From: Bryopsis sp. KO-2023
Lineage: Eukaryota; Chlorophyta; Ulvophyceae; Bryopsidales; Bryopsidaceae
Assembly (NCBI GenBank): GCA_030272585.1
Contig: BSYQ01000012.1
Span: 310,001-374,000, forward strand
DNA length: 64,000 nt
Direction: 5' to 3'
Shown here: positions 12,879-23,636 of the stretch, in pieces
How the letters are laid out: each line of letters begins with the position of its first letter
Position numbering within the stretch: the stretch's first letter is position 1
Program-made: the position numbers and the translations under genes
Notes under the pieces: model-generated
Told to the model about the DNA's origin: nothing
Seen by the model: the letters and a program-made list of their open reading frames with translations, nothing else
Database searches by the model: none

Positions 12879-13691
12879 ATGCCGACTGTCGAGGAAAAGA
12901 TTGCTGCGTTACAAGCACAGCTGGATTTGTTGAGAGCGTCAGGAGAGCAGAGTTCCCCACAGTCTCGTTTGGACGGGATTCTGAAGAAATTTGCTGGGTC
13001 GGCGGAGATCGCTGAGAGTTTGGAGGAGCTGTGTCTTGCTCCAGGCAGTGACCCGCCACGGGCGGCGCTAAATCCAGTAGAGGTACCAGCAGCGGCCATC
13101 TTTGGCCATTATTTCGACGTGTTGGACACAGCAGCGGGTGCTCGCGTGGGTGCTGCTCTTGGTGTGCGTTCTGGGTTCTTTGCTGAGTTTAGTTCGTGGG
13201 CGCCTGTCGTGGCGTTTGCTTTTGATTGGTTTGTCCTTTTTGCTCAATTTGCGGCGCACTCGGATCAAGGGACTGCAGTGAAGAAGGCTTTGGAACCTTT
13301 TGTTTCTTCGTTTGCGCCAATTTTGGAGTTGGCAGCCAATACGTTGGAAGTACACCGTTTGCACGCAGCACACGTGAACACGCCTTTGTCGGAGGCCTTT
13401 CGGGCGGTGTCCACGTCGGTAAAATTAGCAGCGTCGTCAGGGCGTTTTGTCGGAGACACTGCGCAGGCTACGTTGAAGTCCCTGAGGGACCAACAGCAGA
13501 AGGCAGTTTTTAAAAGGCAAGCAGAGGGCTCGTCGCGGAGCGGCGGGTTCAGAGGAGATTCCTCAGGAGGTTTTTCTGGCGGTCGTTTTGGTGGTCGTCA
13601 GTTTTCGCAGCGAGGCAGAGGTCGAGCGAACCCCAACCTTCAGCCTTTGGGTAATAGAGGTGGAGCTCATGGGCAGAACCAAGGCTTCTAA
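12879..13691 (+). CDS. Retroelement ORF1, gag-like RNA-binding protein
   Basis: This 270-residue ORF starts at ATG 12879 (MPTVEEKIAALQAQLDLL) and lies 104 bp after A1. The N-terminus has a short predicted coiled coil (EEKIAALQAQLDLLRA). The middle is Ala/Phe-rich and helical. The C-terminal ~60 residues are Gly/Arg/Ser/Gln-rich with repeated GGF, GGR and RGR, a nucleic-acid-binding composition. No CCHC zinc knuckle is visible. Position and composition match the gag-like first ORF of DIRS-order elements, which packages element RNA. No homologous sequence can be cited, so the gag role is inferred from position. Confidence 0.75.
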   Translation: MPTVEEKIAALQAQLDLLRASGEQSSPQSRLDGILKKFAGSAEIAESLEELCLAPGSDPPRAALNPVEVPAAAIFGHYFDVLDTAAGARVGAALGVRSGFFAEFSSWAPVVAFAFDWFVLFAQFAAHSDQGTAVKKALEPFVSSFAPILELAANTLEVHRLHAAHVNTPLSEAFRAVSTSVKLAASSGRFVGDTAQATLKSLRDQQQKAVFKRQAEGSSRSGGFRGDSSGGFSGGRFGGRQFSQRGRGRANPNLQPLGNRGGAHGQNQGF

Positions 13692-13753
13692 GGCAGCGCT
13701 GGAGATTGCTCAGGAATTGAGAAAGTTGCGCGTGCAGGAGGATAAGCCAGGAG

Positions 13754-15868
13754 ATGATGGTGCAGGGGACACCCACTCGGAAAGTGCACTCTCGGAATTT
13801 TCAGTTCAACCGGATTCGGGGAGCTCTCAAGGCGTGGCGCGAGATAGGAGCCAATCCGACGGTACTATCGTGGCTCAATCAGGGAGTGGTTCCCAATTGG
13901 ATTTCGTCCGAGCCGCCGAAGTTCCATCATGGCAACTCGCGTATTCCAGTAGCCTTGAAAGGCGCTTGGAACGAGTTGAAGGAGCGGTATTTACGGTGCG
14001 GGGCGATGAGGGAAGCGCGTTGCAAGGATTACGTGTCCCGCGCTTTCTTGGTCGAAAAGAAGGTAGACGACGTCGTGGCCGGCCACAGGTTGTGCGTCGA
14101 TCTTCGGTTTGTGAACTCCTTTTGCCGCAAATTATCGGTAAAATACGAGACCCTCCGTTCTTTTCTCCCTCGTCTGCAACCGCAGGATTGGATCGTGGCC
14201 TGGGATTTGGAGGACGCTTACTTCAACATCAGGTTTCGGGAGTCGGAGGTCCGCTTCTTTTGTGCGACCATCGAGGGAGTGACTTACGAGTTCCCAGCTC
14301 TGATGTTCGGGTTCGTGAATGCCCCAGCGATTTTCACGAAGGTGATGAGGGCAGTGGTTTCCTTTCTCAGAGCGCCAAGGATGTCGAGGTGGAGATGTCC
14401 GACCTCCCCAGGATTGAGGAGGTATTGGATGAGCAACCCAGCGCCAACGATATCTCCCTATTTGGACGACTTTGCGGGAGCAATGAGCAGCGAGCGGGCA
14501 GCGAACGAGTTGGGGGTGTTGATTCGAGGCCTACTGATGGATTTACAGTTGCGCTGGAAGGAGAAAAAGTGCCAATGGAAGGCGGTGCAACAATTTCGGC
14601 ATTTGGGCATGCTAATCGATACGGCGCAGGGCCTGGTGATTGCGCCGCCGGAGAAGGTTGCTCGGATCCACAGGGAGGCGCGATTACTAAAGGAAATGAG
14701 GAAGGTTCCCAAGCGCAGGTTGGCGAGGTTTGCGGGTTGGTGTCAGAGCCTGGGCCTGGCTATTCCGTTGGCGAGATACCATCTCAGGAGTCTATTCTGG
14801 GATATGACCCTGGGGGCTACTTGGGCGTCGTTGATCGAGCTATCGTCGGAGACGAAGGAGGATCTGGCGGTGTGGAGTGTGATGAACGAGCGTCACACAT
14901 CGTCGGTTTATTGGAAGGTCCCAGCGACGATCAGTCTCTTTACAGATGCGTCGATGAGTGGTTGGGGGTCCCACCTGGTGGATCCATTGGCAAAGGAAAG
15001 CGTTCCTGTCCTGGCCAGGGGCATTTGGTCAAGCGACGAGAAAAGCGAGCATATAAATATGCTCGAGTTGAGGGCTGTGGAGGCAGCGATTCGCGCATTC
15101 CATGGGACCTTGGAGAACCGGACTGTGCGCTTGGTAACCGATTCTCAGGTGGTGTTATCGATCTTGTTGAAGATGACGACGAGGAGCCCGAGGTTGATGG
15201 GTCCATTACGGTTGTTGTACCGCATTCTGGAGTCGCGAAAGATTGCGTTGCAGCCAGAGTGGATCCCCTCGAAGGAGAATGTGTGGGCGGACAAACTGTC
15301 GAGAGCGAATCTTTCGGAGGAGGATTATTTGGTAAATCGGAAGTGGTTGGATCAGTTCAGCCGATGGTGGGGACCGTTCGATCTCGACAGGTTTGCGTCT
15401 CAATGGAGCAGAGTGGTGTTCCGTTACAATGCGGAATGGGGCGATCCGATGGCGGAGAGCGAGGCGTTCAGTGCCGTGGATTGGAGTCAGGGACATGCGT
15501 GGTGCCATCCACCGATTCGTCTGCTTTCGCAGTTGGGGGACCTGCTGCGCTCCTTACCTCAAGCAACTGCCACCGTTTTGATGCCCCTGTGGCCGTCGGC
15601 ACCTTGGTTTCGTCCGATGTTCGAGTGCTTTCAGGAGTATGTGGTGGTTCCAGCGTGGGCGAATCCGCTGTTGCCTCCATTGGGCAGAGAGGGCGAACCA
15701 TTTCCCCAAGGCCGTTGGAATGTCATGGTGGGCGTGATTCACAAGACGAAGTCTGGCTTCAGGAGCTATGGGGTGAATTGGAGGGATGCGTCGATTGGAC
15801 CGACGAGACGCTACCTCAATTTGGTGAATTGTCGAACGTCGAACGAAGAGAGCTGTTTGGCGACTTAG
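13754..15868 (+). CDS. Retroelement ORF2, reverse transcriptase-RNase H
   Basis: 704 residues from ATG 13754 to TAG 15868, frame +2, starting 62 bp after ORF1 ends. The reverse transcriptase fingers/palm include VDLRFVN, DLEDAYFNI, a GFVNAPAIFTKVM block and the catalytic YLDDFAG box. The connection and RNase H follow, with FTDASMSGWG, ELRAVEAAI, TDSQVV and WADKLSR giving the DEDD residues. About 160 further residues reach the stop, including WWGPFDLDRFASQ and a W/P-rich region typical of the DIRS RT-RH C-terminus. The protein copies element RNA into DNA and removes the RNA. No aspartic protease or DDE integrase is present, as expected for a tyrosine-recombinase element. All catalytic residues seem intact. 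Confidence 0.92.
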   Translation: MMVQGTPTRKVHSRNFQFNRIRGALKAWREIGANPTVLSWLNQGVVPNWISSEPPKFHHGNSRIPVALKGAWNELKERYLRCGAMREARCKDYVSRAFLVEKKVDDVVAGHRLCVDLRFVNSFCRKLSVKYETLRSFLPRLQPQDWIVAWDLEDAYFNIRFRESEVRFFCATIEGVTYEFPALMFGFVNAPAIFTKVMRAVVSFLRAPRMSRWRCPTSPGLRRYWMSNPAPTISPYLDDFAGAMSSERAANELGVLIRGLLMDLQLRWKEKKCQWKAVQQFRHLGMLIDTAQGLVIAPPEKVARIHREARLLKEMRKVPKRRLARFAGWCQSLGLAIPLARYHLRSLFWDMTLGATWASLIELSSETKEDLAVWSVMNERHTSSVYWKVPATISLFTDASMSGWGSHLVDPLAKESVPVLARGIWSSDEKSEHINMLELRAVEAAIRAFHGTLENRTVRLVTDSQVVLSILLKMTTRSPRLMGPLRLLYRILESRKIALQPEWIPSKENVWADKLSRANLSEEDYLVNRKWLDQFSRWWGPFDLDRFASQWSRVVFRYNAEWGDPMAESEAFSAVDWSQGHAWCHPPIRLLSQLGDLLRSLPQATATVLMPLWPSAPWFRPMFECFQEYVVVPAWANPLLPPLGREGEPFPQGRWNVMVGVIHKTKSGFRSYGVNWRDASIGPTRRYLNLVNCRTSNEESCLAT

Positions 15869-15906
15869 CATTATCGAATAGCCCAGGAGGTCGGAGATCT
15901 ATTTGG

Positions 15907-16827
15907 ATGCGTTTTCGTAAATGGCTCGGTTTCGCTAGGTCGAGGGGTTGGTGCTGTGTGCCGGCTCGCTCTGTTCGCATTTACGCCTATATCCTTTTTC
16001 TTCGAAATGAAGGGAGAGTGGCGCCGAGGTCCATGAGCAACTACCTTTCTGCAATTAGTACGGTTCACCGTTGGCTCGGATCCGCATTCTCTGCACATGA
16101 CTCCTTGACGGCTCGGCTCAAGCAAGCTTGGCTTATTAAGGTCCCTTCGGAAGCTAAGGAACCACAGCCCAGGGACTTTCCCATGGACTGGTTGTGGTCG
16201 TGGGCCAAGAAGGGTTTGGTTGGGAGCGATGCAGAAAGCATTCGTCCCTATTTGATTTGTATTTTGGATGTGATATTCTTTTCGCGCGCTGATTCAAGTT
16301 TTGATACTCGGGTCGGCGACTATCAGTGGGATTCTTCGTCAGTAACTTTTACAGAACGGCGTTTCAAGGCGAAGGGTCAGACCTCGGCCACTTTGAGGGT
16401 TCGGAGATTCGACTGTCGTGGTTTTGTCGAACTGGTCGCAGTGTTGGATCGCTATGAAGGATTTCGAGTGCGTGACTGGGACGGCCATGACGACAAATCG
16501 GAGCAGTTTTGGTTTTTACCTGGTGATCCGAGTGTTCCAACAGCGGGGAGCGTAGCGCGTTGGTTTACACGGGTGATGAAGGATCATGGTTCTGACCATA
16601 CTCATCACTCGGTTCGTCGCACTGGGGTTTCCAGCGCCTTCAATCTACTTGTGCCGTTACCGAAGCTCTGTGATTGGGGGGGTTGGTCGCCTTCTTCTCA
16701 GGCGATCTTTCAGTATATCAATCGGCAGCGCCAGCCTTCCCCCTGGGATTTTCGTGTTTTTGGATGGATGGTGCTTCCTGCGGAACAGCTTCGGCGTGAG
16801 TTGGGGGCGGTGTTTTCGCCAGTTTAA
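15907..16827 (+). CDS. Retroelement ORF3, tyrosine recombinase
   Basis: The domain lies in frame +1. The first in-frame ATG after the RT stop is at 15907 (MRFRKWLGFARS), giving 306 residues; homology-like sequence appears to begin slightly upstream at about 15840. An N-terminal SAM-like core-binding part (ARSVRIYAYILFLR, SMSNYLSAIST) precedes the catalytic part. I read the catalytic set as R in FSRADS, H and R in HHSVRR, and the nucleophile Y in AIFQYINRQ. The enzyme closes and inserts the circular DNA intermediate. Translation may use a -1 frameshift from ORF2 or reinitiation. The same frame is open without a stop back to 13588, across the whole RT ORF. Confidence 0.85.
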   Translation: MRFRKWLGFARSRGWCCVPARSVRIYAYILFLRNEGRVAPRSMSNYLSAISTVHRWLGSAFSAHDSLTARLKQAWLIKVPSEAKEPQPRDFPMDWLWSWAKKGLVGSDAESIRPYLICILDVIFFSRADSSFDTRVGDYQWDSSSVTFTERRFKAKGQTSATLRVRRFDCRGFVELVAVLDRYEGFRVRDWDGHDDKSEQFWFLPGDPSVPTAGSVARWFTRVMKDHGSDHTHHSVRRTGVSSAFNLLVPLPKLCDWGGWSPSSQAIFQYINRQRQPSPWDFRVFGWMVLPAEQLRRELGAVFSPV

Positions 16828-16862
16828 CGAACGAACGTTCTATTTTTAGGTGCTTTGTTTTT

Positions 16863-17355
16863 TTGGCACTATTTGTTTGAAGGGTTAAACGAGGGTTACA
16901 TTTCTGTAAAGGTTTTTTCGATCTCTGGGTGTGGAAGAAAACGTAGCAGTCGAAGGAAATTTACGGTTCCGCAGGAAGCGCGGTTCCTTTTGCGGAGTTT
17001 TAGGGTGGGACGATTGAAAGGACTGATTGCTGAGGTGGCCTGTAGGGGTATCTTTTGGAGTTTTGGATCTCAGTAGTTTGGGTTCTTAAGCTCACTCAGT
17101 TGGTCTTTCTTTACTCGGTTTTTCACCCATCCCGGAACTGTGTTCTTCCCTCCCTTTTTTGGAGATTATTTTTTGGTGGGATTTGGGAGTTTTTATAGAG
17201 CTAATAGGGACATTTTTGATTTACTTTTGTGGTGCTTGGGATGCACAATTTGGCAGAAATTGGCACTATTTGTTTGAAGGGTTAAACGAGGGTTACATTT
17301 CTGTAAAGGTTTTTTCGATCTCTGGGTGTGGAAGAAAACGTAGCAGTCGAAGGAA
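16863..17355 (+). repeat. Repeat block B1-A2-unique-B2
   Basis: The right end of the retroelement contains B1 (16863-16958), A2 (16959-17124), a 135 bp single-copy part (17125-17259) and B2 (17260-17355). B1 and B2 are identical over 96 bp, from ttggcact to gtcgaaggaa. Immediately after B2 comes a poly-C then poly-A run (about 17360-17390). Confidence 0.92.
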
Positions 17356-17624
17356 GTTCACCCCCCCCCCCCCCAAAAAAAAAAAAAAAAGAGATAAAAA
17401 AACCACAAAAAAACCACAAAAAAACCAACCAATTTCCAACTCAAGAGAGAAGACACACGTGTTTCGACATCGACACAGAGGGTGGCTGCTGTCTTTTCGA
17501 GGTTACACACTCCTTTGGTCGCGATTACATCATCCTGAGCAGCTGTTCCAGCACCCTGCCAAGCACTTATTGAGCGCAAAGGCTCCGTTTCCATTGAACA
17601 TTGACCGCACGCGAAAAACAAAAC

Positions 17625-20600
17625 ATGGATGCACAAACGCAAAAGCAATCAGTTGTTTTGACGGCGGCCGTCTTGATTTTGCTGGTCGCACTTCCGTGCA
17701 GCGCCCGTCAGCATTATCGATCCAGAATTCCTAATGGCGACGAGATTCCATGTCCCCCAGAGGATCCCCACTGTGAGGAAAACGAACGCTGCATCGGGGT
17801 GGGGCACGAAACTTGTGCGGGAGGGGTCGTTTCTCCAAAGCGCAACCCGTTCGGCGAGGTGAGTTATTAACACTACATCCTTGGAGGAGTTCTCGCTTGT
17901 GAAAAACTTCTCGACCTCGCACCCTCTGCATTTCCCCGAACGATTGGTGGAAAAAACTCTACCCGTCGACTGATTCTGGTTCTTATCGTGGCGGCGGATT
18001 GCCGTTGGGATTTTCCGATCCGTTGAGTTTGTTCTCTCTCGTTGTTCTTGTGAAATTTGTTATGGGGAAGGGCTTCTTTTGACGAATGCTGCTTGGTCAC
18101 AGGATTTCGCATTCGCTGGCCTAAAGTGGACGCGAGAATTGTGTGAAAAAGACTCCGATGGAGACGGATTCAGCAACGGATACGAGTTGGGAGACCCATG
18201 CTGCGTTTGGGAGGAGGTACTCGAGCGATCGCCTAGAACGTGGTGGAATAAACGGAAACCCATCGTCTGACTTATGTTTTCACCCAGTTGGAAACCTGGT
18301 TTGAAAGATCGCTGACCTGAACCTGCATGACCCGACTCGCTTGGAAGCGAGATGTATTCTTGGATCGCTTTTTAGCTGACCGTTTTCTTTTGGGCTTCGT
18401 CCGCCAGGGAGTCGAGGTTCCGAAATGGATGCGTGATTGGCCCATCAGCCACCCCGGATTTCCTCAATCGACCCAGTTTTTTGACGAAGACGTCGATCTC
18501 GAGAAGCTGTGCAAGAAGGTGGACCACTTGGTGAAACGGCGGTGGTACAACGAAGGCGAGGAAGAAGTGACGCTGGAGTATTTCATCAAAGATCACACCA
18601 TCCCTGCCAAGGATACCGTGTATGAAGAGATCCGATTCAATTTCCCAGTAAGCGTCCCTCTGCTGACACATCCACTATTGGTTGGTGGATCTGAGGTGGT
18701 TTTAATCAGCTGATTTTGAAAAGGGGCGTCACGCAAGTGGAAAAAGGGGGAAGGAAAGAAGAGATGCACTTTCATTGAACTATTTCTCTTTTTCTCTGTT
18801 TTTTTTGGGGGGTGGGGAGGGGGTTGGGAAACCGGATGAAGTCTACGAAATTGGTTCGATGTGATTTGAGAGTTTTCTTACTTTCAGTGATGGTTGTTTT
18901 TGTTTTTTCTCCACTGATCCCCCAGGTTTGAGTGTGTTTTTTTTCTTTTTTCCCTGAATTTTTAGGATGATCAAACCTACTACATCGTTGGAACGGAGAC
19001 TATGATAGATAATGAAGAGCTGGTGCACCATTATGTGGTGAAAGGCTGCAGCGGGAAAGTGGACGAGAAACTGGTCGGTACAGCTGTGGAATCCGAGGAA
19101 ATGGAGGTGGAGTGCGAAGAAACCCTGTTCCTCTGGGCGCCAGGGGGTAAGGCCTATGCTAGTTTGTACACAAGCCATGTATATATGTAACATAATATAT
19201 GTAACAAAATTTAAATTTGTTCTTGATTTTGTTTTTTTTGTAAAGGGAATATTATTATTTTTTAGTTTCTTTGTAATTTTTATTTATTTATTTTATTTAT
19301 TTTTATTTTTTTGGGGGGGGGGTTTGAAGATTTTTTCTCGATTTGCTTTCCTCTGCTTGCGCAGGAGTTGTTCGCAACGTTTTTTTTTTTCGAATTTTTG
19401 GGGTTTTATTTTTCCTAAGGAAGGAAAACCGTTTTTGACAGCCATGACTCGCACAAACGGAGATCGCATAGAGAATCTTTTTGCAAAATAAAATCTATGT
19501 AGCACTGAACAACTTTATGTGATCGGTTGCTGATTTGCAGCGGATTACGACTTTCCAAAAGAGACGGCTTTCCCTGTGGGAAAAGGCACCAACAGAGTTG
19601 GATTCGAGGTTGAAATGCACTACGATAATCCTCTGGAGAAAAAGGGAGAAACAGATGGCAGCGGAATTCGCTTTCACATGACGACGACCCCCAGGAAACA
19701 CGAGGTTCGTATTAATTATAAAAAGAATACATGTATTGTGGGGTGTCTGTACATATAAACACATATCATTTTTGGCCATATTTTTTTCTTAGATGGTATG
19801 GATCCTTGCACATAATTTTTTTCGTCTTTTTTTGTCTGCGTCTTTTACATTTTTTTTGTTTTCCTTGAACTTTATGGCAGGCTGGGATCCTGTGGACTGG
19901 CGGTATTCTCTCGGTCGGTGCAATTCCGCCGAAAACAAAGACCTATTCATCGACCGTTTTCCAAGTCAAAATTGACGATCAAATTGCCCCCGATGGCATC
20001 GTTTTGTTCGGATTCTTGCCCCACATGCATTTTCTGGGAAGGAGAATGTGGAGCGAGAAACTGCAGAGAAAACCCGGAAGCGAAGGAATTCTGGAGGATT
20101 TATCCGAGCTCGAGAAGGTGAGAATTCAGTTTTTTCTTTTCTTTTCAAATTTGTTTGCAGACCAAACCAATCTTTTTCAATTTGGAGTTTAAACCTGGGG
20201 TATAATATATAAACATGCACACTAGAAGACTTGTGTGCATATTTCAATTTAAAACCTATTCTATTTGCTGTTCTCTTTTGAAAGAGATCTGTTAAGAAAT
20301 GGAAGGGGGGGGGTTGTTGATGAAAAAAGGTTGAAGATCTTGGCCGAGATGATGCATGGACTTTCAACAATCAAAGATCGATTGCCATGGATTCCATGAG
20401 AATTCAGAACGGAGACTACATAGCAGTAACTTGCTTGTATGACTCCGATGAGAGGGACGAGGTCACTGTTGGAAATATTGGATCCTATGATGAAATGTGC
20501 ATTGCATTCTACACTTGTGAGTTTTTTTTTTCTTGGGGAGGGGTTGGGAAAAAACCCCAAACTTCCCACGATTAATAATAAAACTGCTGAACTGTTCTGT

Positions 20601-22094
20601 TTTTGTGTTTTTTCTCCCTCGAGAAAAGAGAAATGATACAGCGACTGAAAGTGTTATTTCTTTTCATTTTTTTCGGGGAAAAAAATTCTAGAGCTACTGA
20701 AATTTATTTCCTTGACTTTTTTTCTTTGGAGGGAAACAGACTCCAAGAAATGATAAATCCACTGAAAGTTTTATTTCTTTTCTTTTCTTTTCTCTTTTTC
20801 TGAAAAATTCTAAAGAGAATGTTGGTTTCTTTTTCCAAAATACCACAGTTTATCCAGCAGGAGCAGCGGATACCGTCCTGCTCCACAGCGGTCCCGGATT
20901 CTCCGGCGAAATGAGCGAAAAAGATTTCAAATCTCTCAAATCGTTCACCGAAATCATGGAATTCCCAGCTGTCGATACAAAACTCCCTGCTTGGCGTCAG
21001 GCCTACCTGAGCGGCGACCTGAAATGCAGCCGGACTCAGCTGGCTGAGGATTTCATCAAGCAGAAAGGGGTGTACGTGGATGAGGAATTTGGTGAAGAGA
21101 TTTTCGAAATTTGCGGCCAAGAGATTGCTGGATCGGTGACTGTAGGCCATGATTTGGTTGAGAAGCCCGAGTGCTCCACAGGTGGTTTTCTGAAAGTTTA
21201 CAAACAAACAATAATTTTATGACATCGTGATTTCACGCTTCTTCAGTAAATTGATTTTATGAGGGGATGTTTTTTTTGTGGTGTTTCGGCCTGGTATGGC
21301 TTCTCACCTTACGATTTTTCAAAGTATATGTTTTTGTGTATATAGAAGTCTCATTTTGAAAAATTGTTTCGTTTTAAAAAAATACGTTGTTGAAGTAACA
21401 AAAAAGTAATGAATTGGAAATCGTTTTATTTTAAAAAATACGTTGAAACAAAAATACAATGAATTGGTTGCTCATCAATTGGTCATCAATTGTTGTTTTT
21501 TTGGTTACTTTGATCAAGAGAGGTCCTTAGGCTTGATATCAAATGAGGACTTGGTGAGTTAAAAAAAAAAGAAAACTCTCTAACAAATATTGAGTGTATA
21601 CTTGTCTTTGTTTTGGGGGGATTTTTCAGAATGCGCTGTGAAAGTTTTCGAGATGTTGGGCTGTGGTTTGATGAAAGAAGGCAAGCTGGAAAATGGAGAA
21701 GTCATGCAGCTCTATCCATCCAACATGGAAATCAACGCACAGGCCTTGTGTGGAGAGGTAACGAACCTACAAAAGTTTTAACCAGAAGAATAGAATATCC
21801 TATTTAATTTACATTGGGCAGACTTGTTCAACAAAGGTTGTTGAACAGGAGGTGATGTTGCCTAAACTCGTGAGAAAAAATGTGGATATGATGTATTCTG
21901 ACCTAGTATATATATTTCACAACAGTTAGAGATTTATTTGAATAATTCATCCTTGAGGTTTGTGGGAAGTGAAATTTCAGTCACCAGTATTAAAAGAATC
22001 ATTTTTTTCTGTTTTACCCCCCCTCCTCCACCAGGTTTTTTCGAAGTACTATGAAGAGCATGCCAAAGATTTGGAGAAGCCTGGATTCGGCTGA
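17625..22094 (+). CDS. Temptin-like plus PHM/DBH-type copper monooxygenase
   Basis: Ten exons: 17625-17858, 18103-18216, 18408-18647, 18966-19146, 19541-19704, 19881-20117, 20330-20516, 20849-21181, 21630-21757, 22035-22094; 625 aa, all GT-AG. A signal peptide (about residues 1-30) leads to a Cys-rich temptin-like module including the Ca-loop-like DSDGDGFSNGYELGDPCC (about 93-112). The rest is a copper type II, ascorbate-dependent monooxygenase: CuA ligands HH at 217-218 and H283 (EMHYDNP), CuB ligands H359 and H361 (PHMH) and M446 (YDEMC). The family hydroxylates a carbon next to a heteroatom or ring (dopamine beta-hydroxylase, peptidylglycine monooxygenase) in secretory compartments. All metal ligands are present, so activity is likely; the substrate is unknown. 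DBH has a DOMON domain where this protein has temptin. The retroelement ends 270 bp upstream of the ATG. Confidence 0.88.
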
Positions 22095-23636
22095 GCGTTG
22101 TTTTTTTTTCATCGAGAATAACCTAAAAATATATAAATAGCGTTTTGAAACCCTGTAAAAATATCCGTATCTTTCAAGATACGACTGAAACACAAATTAG
22201 CATTGGCATTGCTAGGGTTACATAATCTTTCTGCGGAGGATTATTTATTATCAAAATAGTGTGTTTTGTTTTTGGTTTTGTTAGTTGTCCATCGTCAATT
22301 TGGAACTCCAATAAGGTTTTTTTCAGAAGAGTAGCTTTTTGTTTTTGTTTGTGTGTGTGTGTGAAATTTCTGATATAGATTTATTTCATCGAACTGCTGT
22401 TCTGGTTTTTTTGATATATGTATATTGAGAGGTTGTCTCTCAAGTTCGAATCTGATTCATTACGAGAGTGTTACAATTTCATTTGGAGCACTGGTAAGGT
22501 TGGATAGAAATGTAGCTTTGCTTTTTGGGTTTCTTTTTGTGGGACGTGGAGGCTGATGATTTTTTACTTGACAAAGGCACAAATCATCAAGTCTTCCTTG
22601 TAATTCTAATTCAGAAACTTGTGCAGATGGAGCAATTGTGCTGTGAATCTTTTGTGGTGGCGGCGGCGGCTGTATCTGTACATTAATCCTTGCCTTTTCC
22701 AAATTTGGGCTTAATTATGAAGGTTAAAAATGCCAAACGTTCGATAAGTCGATCTCCCGTTTTCGTTTTTGGCTATTTTCAAAGGAAACAGACTCATATA
22801 AATATGATTGGAAGAGATTAAAAAAATATAAATATAACAATTATTATTATTATTGGAATAATAAAAATAGTCCAAAGCTTGGGTGATTGTTTGGTTGCAA
22901 GTGCAATGGTGTTGGATCATGATTTCTGTGTATGTCAAGATTCTGCTTCAATTGAATAGTCCTCACTCCTCTCATCAAAGAGGTCAAGCATTATAAACCA
23001 ACCTTATTTCGAGCACAGTTTCCCCCCAAAAGTCTGGAAAACCTCACCCAGTCAAAACCGGGAAAAAACGGAAGAGAAACGCAAAAACAACCAGATGCAA
23101 CATCTAATACTGAAGGCGACCTAGAGTAACAGGAAAAAAGAAACAGATTCATGTTCACAAACAGAAAAATTTGAAGAAAAAGAAAACTGGCAGTCTCAAC
23201 CAAGCCACATGGAGATGCATGGGGCAATTGCACCCAGTTTCGGTCGGCATTCTGATCGATCTATACAACACCCTAGTTTTCCTTGGAGAATCTATTTGGG
23301 CTGACTTTGCTGGTAATGGTCTGTCGATTCCTTCCATAATGCTGTATGCTTTTTTGCCCTGGCACAATATGTTAACATTTTGTCCGTTTGTATTTGCAAT
23401 TTTTTTCCTGGTTTTCTTTGGTGGACTCATTTCAAACAGTTGGATAATTCATCAGCAATTGTACAATGTACATGTACTGTGCGACAAGCTTTGGAACAGG
23501 TTCAGCGAGTGAGTACGACGAAGGGGGTCACGTGATATCTGGCGCTCTTTTGGAAGGGTGAATGCACCCGCTTCCCATGCACCCAGAACGACAAAGCTTA
23601 CTTGTCGACTTGGGGAGGCCGTTTTGCTTGCAGAGC
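22095..23636. other. 3' flank and spacer
   Basis: Just after the monooxygenase stop come AT-rich candidate polyadenylation sequences and a short hairpin (CGTATCTT/AAGATACG, about 22168-22185). Nothing else coding is supported. An open stretch at 23171-23512 is hydrophobic but has no domain or splice support. Confidence 0.4.

Larger units (their letters stand above)
12610..17355 (+). mobile_element. DIRS-order YR retrotransposon (Ngaro/PAT/Kangaroo-like)
   Basis: The element is about 4.75 kb and has the split-direct-repeat layout A1-ORFs-B1-A2-B2. A1 (12610-12775) equals A2 (16959-17124) over 166 bp, and B1 (16863-16958) equals B2 (17260-17355) over 96 bp; I compared both pairs base by base and saw no difference. 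B1 abuts A2 directly, which is the arrangement expected of elements that replicate through a circle closed by a tyrosine recombinase. Inside are three ORFs in three frames: a gag-like protein, reverse transcriptase/RNase H, and tyrosine recombinase. No methyltransferase domain was seen, which favours Ngaro-like over DIRS1/PAT, though Volvox Kangaroo-like elements share the repeat layout. Identical repeats and intact ORFs imply a recent, possibly active copy. No target-site duplication is expected or seen. Confidence 0.92.

Noticed and set aside
13588..15840. N-terminal 750 codons of the long +1 frame as a separate retroelement protein
   Set aside because: The sequence is the shifted reading of the RT-RH gene and shows no domain; only its recombinase end is called. 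Its openness is kept as a finding.
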